Assembly (NCBI GenBank): GCA_046757205.1
Contig: JBHHXR010000110.1
Location: 1-11,299, forward strand
Direction: 5' to 3'
DNA length: 11,299 bases
Source of the DNA: JBHHXR01 sp046757205
Lineage (GTDB): Bacteria > Pseudomonadota > Alphaproteobacteria > Rhodobacterales > Rhodobacteraceae
Position 1 is the stretch's first letter, and each line of letters starts with the position of its first letter. The notes under the pieces are model-generated. The model did not search any database, was not told the DNA's origin, and saw only the letters and a list, made by a program, of their open reading frames with translations. The position numbers were made by a program, and so were the translations under genes. Below are positions 6,203-11,299 of this stretch, one piece after another.

Positions 6203-7060
6203 ATGACCCAGCTTCAGACCCCGGACCCGTACCACTTCGCCCTCATCGGGCGGGCGATCGAACATATCGGAGAATCCGTGCGCCGACAGCCGACGCTGAA
6301 CGAGGTTGCCGCCTCGGTCGGCCTCAGCCCGGCGCATTTCCAGCGCGTCTTCAGCCAATGGGTGGGCGTCAGCCCCAAGCGCTACCAGCAGTATCTGACG
6401 CTCGATCACGCCAAGGCGCTGCTGGAAGAGCGTTTCACGGTTCTCGACACCGCCGCCGAGACCGGGCTGTCGGGATCGTCGCGGTTGCACGACCTGTTCC
6501 TGCGCTGGGAAGCGATGAGCCCGGGCGAATACGCCCGTGGCGGCGAGGGGCTGGTGATAGCCTGGGACTGGTTCGGCACGCCGTTCGGCGAGGCGCTGGC
6601 GATGGGAACGGCGCGCGGCCTGTGCGGATTGGCGTTCGCCGACGACGTCGGCCGCGAGCCGGCGATGACCGACATGAAATCGCGCTGGCCGCAGGCGTCC
6701 TTCGTGCAGGACGGAGGGCGGATCGGCGACTGGGTTCGCTCGGCCTTCCGCCGCGATGGCGAGACCGCGCTGCACCTTATCGGCGCGCCCTTCCAGATCA
6801 AGGTCTGGGAGGCGCTGTTGCGGATACCCTCGGGCCACGTGACCACCTATTCGGAGATCGCCCGCGTGGTCGGCAATCCCAGGGCGGTGCGTGCCGTCGG
6901 CACCGCGGTCGGCCGCAATCCGGTAAGCTGGATCATCCCCTGCCACCGGGCGCTGCGCAAGTCGGGCGGGCTGGGCGGGTATCACTGGGGACTGCCGATC
7001 AAGCGCGCCATGCTGGCCTGGGAATCGGCTCGGCGGGATGTTGCCGAAGACGCCGCTTAG
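6203..7060 (+). CDS. Ada-like fusion: AraC-type DNA-binding domain plus O6-methylguanine-DNA methyltransferase
   Basis: A 285-residue protein that repairs O6-alkylguanine by moving the alkyl group onto its own cysteine. Residues ~12-112 are an AraC-type double helix-turn-helix (LNEVAASVGLSPAHFQRVFSQ and LDTAAETGLSGSSRLHDLF). Residues ~120-190 are the methyltransferase N-terminal ribonuclease-like part. Residues ~197-280 are the catalytic part, with IPCHR and the acceptor Cys247, preceded by VGRNPVSW and followed by GGYHWG. The N-terminal zinc domain of E. coli Ada, which senses methylphosphotriesters, is absent. This is a common shortened form, so inducible activation, if any, must work differently. 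The start at 6203 is the first ATG of the conserved frame, with only a weak purine-rich site upstream. The divergent nth gene suggests a DNA-repair cluster. Confidence 0.94.
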   Translation: MTQLQTPDPYHFALIGRAIEHIGESVRRQPTLNEVAASVGLSPAHFQRVFSQWVGVSPKRYQQYLTLDHAKALLEERFTVLDTAAETGLSGSSRLHDLFLRWEAMSPGEYARGGEGLVIAWDWFGTPFGEALAMGTARGLCGLAFADDVGREPAMTDMKSRWPQASFVQDGGRIGDWVRSAFRRDGETALHLIGAPFQIKVWEALLRIPSGHVTTYSEIARVVGNPRAVRAVGTAVGRNPVSWIIPCHRALRKSGGLGGYHWGLPIKRAMLAWESARRDVAEDAA

Positions 7061-7183
7061 CGGTAGGATTCCCGGCCACAGTTTCATCAAACCTGTGTGA
7101 ATGCGACATCGCGCGCATTGAGGCGGCAGGGATTCCGGTCATTCTGCGCGCGTCTGGCACCCACAAGCAGAAAGGACACCGTC

Positions 7184-7825
7184 ATGGCGTCTCTCAAACT
7201 CACGATTGCGGTCCTCGCCGTCGCAAGCTTCGGCCTGGCGGCCTGTACCAACCCTGACGGCACCACCAACAACACCGGAACCGGTGCCGTAGTCGGCGGC
7301 ACGCTGGGCGCGTTGTTCGGCCGCGCGGTTTCCGGCAACAAGGCCAAGGGCACCGTTATCGGCGGTGTGGTCGGTGCCGGCGTCGGCGCTGCGATCGGCA
7401 ACCAGATCGACAAGCAGGAAGCGGCGCTGCGCAACGATCTCGGCGGCTCCGGCGCACAGATCATCCGCCAGGGAGACCAGTTGATCGTCGTACTTCCCGA
7501 AGCCATAACCTTCGATTTCGACAGCGCGGTGGTGAAAAAGCGGTTCCGTCCGTCGATCCGGCAGATTGCCGCCAACCTTCAGGATTTTCCGAACAACACG
7601 GTTGAGGTTATCGGGCATACGGACAATGTGGGCGTCGCCTCGTATAACCAGCAGCTTTCGGAAAGCCGGGCCGACGCGGTGGCCGATATCTTGATCTCGA
7701 AAGGCGTTCCGGCATGGCGCGTCCGGTCCTTCGGCGTCGGAGAGCGGCAGCCGATCGCCTCGAACGCGTCGGCGGCGGGACGGCAGCAGAACCGCAGGGT
7801 GGAGATCATTATCACCCCGGCATGA
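7184..7825 (+). CDS. OmpA-family lipoprotein with glycine-zipper segment
   Basis: A 213-residue outer-membrane lipoprotein that probably ties the envelope to peptidoglycan. The signal peptide (1-20) ends in a lipobox, GLAAC, with Cys21 the lipidation site followed by Thr-Asn, which favours outer-membrane sorting. Residues ~32-74 form two glycine-zipper runs (GTGAVVGGTLGALFG and GTVIGGVVGAGVGAAIG). Residues ~105-211 are an OmpA/MotB-like domain with FDFDSA, GHTDNVG (144-150), NQQLSESRA (155-163) and NRRVEI (203-208), the segments expected to bind diaminopimelate. I chose ATG 7184 because AAGGA lies 7 bases upstream and the signal peptide begins there; a longer open frame to 7097 would spoil it. 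It resembles the YiaD/Pal-like lipoproteins common in alphaproteobacteria. A strong terminator follows. Confidence 0.94.
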   Translation: MASLKLTIAVLAVASFGLAACTNPDGTTNNTGTGAVVGGTLGALFGRAVSGNKAKGTVIGGVVGAGVGAAIGNQIDKQEAALRNDLGGSGAQIIRQGDQLIVVLPEAITFDFDSAVVKKRFRPSIRQIAANLQDFPNNTVEVIGHTDNVGVASYNQQLSESRADAVADILISKGVPAWRVRSFGVGERQPIASNASAAGRQQNRRVEIIITPA

Positions 7826-7844
7826 AGACTGCCGCAGGGTGGTG

Positions 7845-7875
7845 AAACGGCCGGCGCCCGTCGCTGGCCGTTTTT
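7845..7875 (+). terminator. Rho-independent terminator after the OmpA-lipoprotein gene
   Basis: AAACGGCC (7845-7852) pairs perfectly with GGCCGTTT (7866-7873) around a 13-base loop. The stem runs into five T (7871-7875). It lies 20 bases past the stop codon, the expected place for the lipoprotein transcript. Confidence 0.85.
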
Positions 7876-7959
7876 CGTCCGTTGGCGTTGCCGCACCGGA
7901 TTCTTGCCCGCGGAGCCCGACCGTCATAAGCTTCCCGGCCTGAAGAGCAGGTAAGGCAC

Positions 7960-8727
7960 ATGCCGTTTCACAGAGTCATGCCGGGAAAAGTCGCTGACGC
8001 CGCGATCACTCAGATCGAGAGCCTGATCCTGCGCGGCGTGCTCAGACCGGGCGACCGATTGCCGCCGGAGCGCGATCTCGCGCAGCGCATGAACATGTCC
8101 CGCCCGTCCCTGCGCAAGGCGCTGGCCGAACTGGAGGAACGCGGGCTGATCGTCACTCGCCGCAATGCCGGGGCTTTTGTGGCCGACGTGCTTGGCTCGG
8201 CTTTCGCACCGCCGCTGGTCCGGCTTTTCGCCACTCACCGCGAGGCGCTGGCGGACTATGTGGCGTTCCGGCGCGATCTCGAGGGGCTGGCGGCGGAACG
8301 GGCGGCGCAGAACGCGTCAAAGACCGATCTCAAGGTCATCGGAGCGATCTTCGCCAAGATGGAGAAGGCCCACGAGGCCCACGACCCCGAGCGCGAGGCG
8401 GAAATCGACGCGGATTTTCACATGGCGATCGTCGAGGCCGGGCACAACGTCGTCATGCTGCACATGATGCGTTCGATGTTCGAGTTGCTGCGCGTCGGGG
8501 TTTTTTACAACCGCCAGGTCATGTTCGAGGTGCACCGGACGCGGCGGGAACTGCTCGCCCAGCACCGCAGCATCTTCGAAGCGATCGTTGCGCGCGACCC
8601 GGCCGCCGCGCGCGCTGCGGTGGAAGCGCACCTGACCTTTATCGACGCCGCCCTGAAGCAGTATCTCGACGAGCAGAAACACGAAGAGACGGCGCGCCTT
8701 AGGATAGCGAAAGGGCGCGGCCGCTGA
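7960..8727 (+). CDS. GntR-family transcriptional regulator, FadR subfamily (FCD domain)
   Basis: A 255-residue cytoplasmic regulator. The N-terminal winged helix (~10-76) contains the GntR hallmarks LRPGDRLPPERDLAQ (28-42), SRPSLRKALAELEERGLI (47-64) and a wing TRRNAGAFV. The C-terminal all-helical FCD domain (~95-235) has the usual metal-binding set, Asp150 and His154 (DADFH), His202 (QHRSIFEAI) and His224 (EAHLTF), so it probably senses a carboxylate ligand. It resembles PdhR/LldR-type proteins, but I cannot name its ligand or targets. The ATG at 7960 has AAGG 3 bases upstream, a tight spacing. It is preceded by a terminator and converges on gap, so it appears to be a single-gene unit. No metabolic operon next to it reveals its regulon. 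Confidence 0.92.
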   Translation: MPFHRVMPGKVADAAITQIESLILRGVLRPGDRLPPERDLAQRMNMSRPSLRKALAELEERGLIVTRRNAGAFVADVLGSAFAPPLVRLFATHREALADYVAFRRDLEGLAAERAAQNASKTDLKVIGAIFAKMEKAHEAHDPEREAEIDADFHMAIVEAGHNVVMLHMMRSMFELLRVGVFYNRQVMFEVHRTRRELLAQHRSIFEAIVARDPAAARAAVEAHLTFIDAALKQYLDEQKHEETARLRIAKGRGR

Positions 8728-8793
8728 ACCTGTGCCGAGAGCACCGCAACGGCCGGGCCAATCCCAAGAACCCGGAACGCGGAGAGCGGCCGG

Positions 8794-9795
8794 TTAACCC
8801 AGCCGCCCCAGCGCGACGGCGGTGTCGGCCATGCGGTTGGAAAAGCCCCATTCGTTGTCGTACCAGGTGAGGATGCGGCACATGGTGCCGTCCATCACCT
8901 TGGTCTGGTCCATGTGGAAGATCGAGGAGCGGCTGTCGTGGTTGAAGTCCGACGACACCAGCGGTTCGTCGGTGTAGCCGAGGATGCCCTTCAGCGGCCC
9001 GTCGGCGGCGGTGCGGATGGCGTCGTTGATCTCGTCCACGGAAGTCTCGCGCGACGCGTTGAACACCAGATCGACGACCGAGACGTTCGGCGTCGGCACC
9101 CTGATCGCCACCCCGTCGAGCTTGCCGTTGAGTTCCGGCAGGACCAGCCCCACCGCCTTGGCCGCGCCGGTCGAGGTCGGGATCATGCTCAGCGCCGCGG
9201 CGCGGGCCCGGTAGAGGTCCTTGTGCAGGGTGTCGAGCGCCGGCTGGTCGCCGGTGTAGCTGTGGATGGTGGTCATGAAGCCCTTGTCGATGCCGATGGC
9301 GTTGTTCAGCACATGGGCCACCGGGGAAAGGCAGTTGGTGGTGCACGAGGCGTTGGAGACCACCGTATCCTCGGCACTCAGCATGTCGTCGTTGACGCCA
9401 TAAACGATGGTCTTGTCGGCGCCGGCGCCCGGTGCCGAAACCAGCACCCGCTTCGATCCGTTCTTCAAGTGAATCGCCGCCTTGTCCCGGGCGGTGAAGA
9501 TGCCGGTGCATTCCAGCGCCACGTCGACGTCGCCCCAGGGAAGTTCCTCGGGGTTGCGGATCGCCGTCACCCGGATCGGGCCGCGGCCGACGTCCATGGT
9601 GTCGCCCGCCACCGTCACCTCGCCGGGGAAGCGGCCGTGCACGGAGTCGTAGCGCATCAGATGCGCGTTGGTCTCGATCGGTCCGAGATCGTTGATCGCC
9701 ACCACCTCGATGTCGTCCCGTCCGCTCTCGACAATGGCGCGAAGCACGTTCCGCCCGATCCGTCCGAAACCGTTGATTGCCACCTTGACACTCAT
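8794..9795 (-). CDS. gap: Glyceraldehyde-3-phosphate dehydrogenase, type I
   Basis: A 333-residue glycolytic and gluconeogenic enzyme that interconverts glyceraldehyde 3-phosphate and 1,3-bisphosphoglycerate. It has the nucleotide-binding GFGRIGR (9-15), the strand VVAIND with an Asp suited to NAD, the catalytic ASCTTNCLSP with Cys151, His178 in IHSYTGDQ, and the C-terminal WYDNEWGFSNRM. In the stretch LDTLHKDLYRARAA, Thr-Leu replaces the Leu-Pro seen in classical NAD-specific enzymes, as I recall for other alphaproteobacterial Gap proteins. Cofactor preference is therefore not settled. The start at 9795 has GAGGA 8 bases upstream; the open frame upstream is not family-like. No pgk or tkt gene lies beside it, unlike in many relatives, and I see no clear terminator in the 66 bases between it and the convergent regulator. 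Confidence 0.97.
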   Translation of the reverse strand: MSVKVAINGFGRIGRNVLRAIVESGRDDIEVVAINDLGPIETNAHLMRYDSVHGRFPGEVTVAGDTMDVGRGPIRVTAIRNPEELPWGDVDVALECTGIFTARDKAAIHLKNGSKRVLVSAPGAGADKTIVYGVNDDMLSAEDTVVSNASCTTNCLSPVAHVLNNAIGIDKGFMTTIHSYTGDQPALDTLHKDLYRARAAALSMIPTSTGAAKAVGLVLPELNGKLDGVAIRVPTPNVSVVDLVFNASRETSVDEINDAIRTAADGPLKGILGYTDEPLVSSDFNHDSRSSIFHMDQTKVMDGTMCRILTWYDNEWGFSNRMADTAVALGRLG

Positions 9796-9931
9796 GTTGC
9801 CTGTCCTCGCTGAAATCCCGCATGACGGGCCGGTCAACCGCGCCCGCGCACCTTCAAGCATATTCCGGCGGTCATGCAAAGAAGGCGCGATGCATTTTTT
9901 CCGGTGCGCTTTCAGCCCCTGGCTTTTCCGG

Positions 9932-10777
9932 TCAGCCCGCCTTCCCGATCGCTTCGTTCAACTCCGCGCCGAGCAGCGCCAGATAGGCGCTGATGTAGAA
10001 CCACATCAACAGCGCCGCGACGGCGCCGAGCGAGCCGTAGATCTCGTTGTAGTCGCCGAAATTCGACAGATAGAAGGAAAACGCCGCCGACGCCGCCACC
10101 CAAAGAGCCGCCGCCAGCACCGAGCCGGTTGTCACCCAGGCGATGCGGCGCCTGCGCGGCCGGTGCGGGGCAAACCGGTAGAGCGCGCCGAGCGCCAGCA
10201 GAACGCTGGCGAGCCCGATCGCCCAGCGCAGCGCCTGCAAAGCCAGGGCCGCCGCGTTTCCCGGCGGCATCCAGACGAGAAACGCCGGTGCCACCACAAC
10301 CAGCGTCACGGCCACCAGCGTCACCACTATCATCAGCAGCGTGAGCGCCAATCCGATCAGCAGATCGACCGGAAGCGACCGGCTCTCGCTGCCCGAATGC
10401 ACCAGGTCGATGCCGCTGACCATCGCCGCGATACCGGCGCGGGCCGCCCAGAAGGCGATCAGGCTGGACACCACGGAGGCGAATTTCAGGCTGACCGGAC
10501 CGGCGGCCACAAGCTGCGACACTTGCGCCTCTATCAACGAGAAGGCGGCGGGCGGCGCCACCGGGCGCAGAAGCGAGAGGTGAAACTCGACCTGGTGGGG
10601 ATCGGCAATGACACCGTAAAGCGCAACGACGGTCGCGATGGCGGGGAACAGCGCCAGCGTCGCGAAAAACGCGACACCGGCGGCGATCAGCGACAACCGG
10701 TGACGCCCCGCCGAGACGGCTGTGCGGCGAAGGATTCGCCACATGCTTTCAGGCTGCGGCGGTCGGGCGTCGTCCAT
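9932..10777 (-). CDS. YihY/virulence factor BrkB family inner-membrane protein
   Basis: A 281-residue polytopic membrane protein of the YihY/BrkB family, formerly misread as ribonuclease BN. The N-terminal segment RHRLSLIAAGVAFFATLALFPAIA matches the family start, and the conserved C-terminal run (about 237-270) includes FGDYNEIYGSLGAVAALLMW and the helix ISAYLALLGAEL. About six membrane helices are visible: ~28-52, 98-118, 135-165, 180-202, 212-235 and 248-270. The transport or other activity of the family is unproven. The start at 10777 has AGGA 8 bases upstream. It lies 39 bases downstream of cueR on the same strand, so read-through from the cueR promoter is possible; a link to copper is only suggested by position. 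Confidence 0.93.
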   Translation of the reverse strand: MDDARPPQPESMWRILRRTAVSAGRHRLSLIAAGVAFFATLALFPAIATVVALYGVIADPHQVEFHLSLLRPVAPPAAFSLIEAQVSQLVAAGPVSLKFASVVSSLIAFWAARAGIAAMVSGIDLVHSGSESRSLPVDLLIGLALTLLMIVVTLVAVTLVVVAPAFLVWMPPGNAAALALQALRWAIGLASVLLALGALYRFAPHRPRRRRIAWVTTGSVLAAALWVAASAAFSFYLSNFGDYNEIYGSLGAVAALLMWFYISAYLALLGAELNEAIGKAG

Positions 10778-10816
10778 GCGGCGATCCTGCCGCAGTTCGC
10801 GGGTGCTGGAAACCCG

Positions 10817-11200
10817 TCAGCGCGACAATTCGTCGATGATCGGACAGTCCGGCCGGTCGTCGCCATGGCAACGCTCGACCAGATCACTGAGCGTCGCCCG
10901 CATCGCCTTCAATTCAGCAATCTTGTTGTCGATCTGTTCCAGATGGCCGCGTGCGATGCGCTTGACGTCGGCGCTGGCGCGGTTCTTGTCGGCGTACAGG
11001 TCAAGCAGCGCGCGGCATTCCTCGATGCTGAAACCCAGCGAACGCGCGCGCGACAGGAATATCAGCCGGTGGGTGTCGATCTGCGAAAGATCACGGTAGC
11101 CGTTGTCGCGCCGGCCCAGGGATATCAGCCCGATATCCTCGTAATACCGGATGGTCTTGGGTGGCAGTCCGCTGGCTCGTGCCGCTGCGCCGATGTTCAT
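10817..11200 (-). CDS. cueR: Copper-responsive MerR-family regulator CueR
   Basis: A 127-residue activator of copper-efflux genes that binds Cu(I), and probably Ag(I) or Au(I). The N-terminal MerR helix-turn-helix reads IGAAARASGLPPKTIRYYEDIGLI (3-26) with the wing RRDNGYRDL. A dimerisation coiled coil spans ~78-110. The metal loop has Cys111-x7-Cys119 followed by PII, as in CueR, and Ser76 (RASADVK) matches the serine typical of monovalent-metal sensors. This argues against ZntR or mercury-type MerR, which need other ligands. The start at 11200 has GGAGG 7 bases upstream. The usual target, copA, is not in the window, but a CueR-type operator lies upstream at the right edge. Confidence 0.93.
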   Translation of the reverse strand: MNIGAAARASGLPPKTIRYYEDIGLISLGRRDNGYRDLSQIDTHRLIFLSRARSLGFSIEECRALLDLYADKNRASADVKRIARGHLEQIDNKIAELKAMRATLSDLVERCHGDDRPDCPIIDELSR

Positions 11201-11261
11201 GGTGAAGCCTCCGATTGCCATTTGCGGGCGGATGCAAGCAGCATCTGCCGCAACCGGAGAC

Positions 11262-11293
11262 ATAATGTGACCTTCCGGTAATTGGAAGGTCCG
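11262..11293 (-). promoter_or_regulatory. CueR-type operator and stretched-spacer promoter
   Basis: ACCTTCC (11270-11276) and GGAAGGT (11284-11290) form a perfect 7-base inverted repeat with a 7-base centre, the known pattern of CueR/HmrR boxes. On the minus strand it sits between CGGACC (11288-11293, a poor -35) and CATTAT (11262-11267, a fair -10) with a 20-base gap, near the 19-20 base spacing MerR proteins act on. This would make cueR self-regulated. On the plus strand the -35 (GTGACC, 11267-11272) is better, but no -10 is visible before the window ends. Confidence 0.85.
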
Positions 11294-11299
11294 GCCGGC

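Noticed and set aside
7050..7065. CCGCTTAGCGG hairpin at the methyltransferase stop codon as a terminator
   Set aside because: The stem is 4 bases with no T tract; it is more likely a coincidence of the stop codon context.
8728..8793. A shared terminator between the GntR regulator gene and gap
   Set aside because: CGGCCG-rich segments are present, but they do not form a long stem and no T run follows on either strand.
9796..9931. A small gene or RNA between gap and the YihY-family gene
   Set aside because: I found no start with a ribosome-binding site, no strong hairpin with a T run and no known RNA pattern; it is best read as gap's upstream region.
9668..11281. A 537-residue plus-strand frame opposite the YihY-family gene and cueR
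   Set aside because: It is antisense to two recognised genes, has a low-complexity Arg/Gln/His composition and no domain.

Overview
This 11.3 kb window has the high GC content, codon use and gene families of an alphaproteobacterial chromosome. The GAPDH, endonuclease III, short CHCC zinc-finger protein and the Branch-type glycosyltransferase next to a family-2 sulfotransferase resemble those of Rhodobacterales/Hyphomicrobiales; I cannot name a species. I find no tRNA, rRNA, CRISPR array, insertion sequence or integrase. Most of the window is housekeeping and stress genes. The stretches that stand out are two AT-rich islands: one upstream of an ATPase gene at the left edge, one between a glycosyltransferase and a sulfotransferase.

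Left part (1-3206, all minus strand). A glycosyltransferase gene (TTG start) is followed 9 bases later by a HIT-family nucleotide hydrolase/transferase, then a small CHCC zinc-finger protein, then a STAND/Orc-like AAA ATPase. The ATPase gene is preceded by a long AT-rich inverted repeat that ends three bases before its start codon. Its reading frame stops near the window edge, before the expected C-terminal domain.

Middle (3207-7060). A sulfotransferase gene diverges from the glycosyltransferase; together they look like a pair for decorating a surface glycan. A convergent gap with a probable terminator and several GC-rich hairpins follows (4189-4453). Next come a minus-strand pair with a 4-base overlap (nth, then a PfkB-family kinase of the adenosine kinase type) and, divergently, an AraC/O6-methylguanine methyltransferase fusion. 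nth and the methyltransferase form a small divergent DNA-repair cluster (base excision and direct alkyl reversal).

Right part (7184-11299). A glycine-zipper OmpA-type lipoprotein gene ends at a clear Rho-independent terminator. A FadR-type GntR regulator converges on gap (glyceraldehyde-3-phosphate dehydrogenase). A YihY/BrkB membrane protein lies downstream of cueR (copper-sensing MerR regulator). A textbook CueR operator sits at the right edge, so a copper-efflux gene such as copA may lie just outside the window.

I did not find convincing evidence for a wholly new system. The best leads are the palindrome-controlled ATPase, the glycosyltransferase/sulfotransferase pair and the hairpin cluster.
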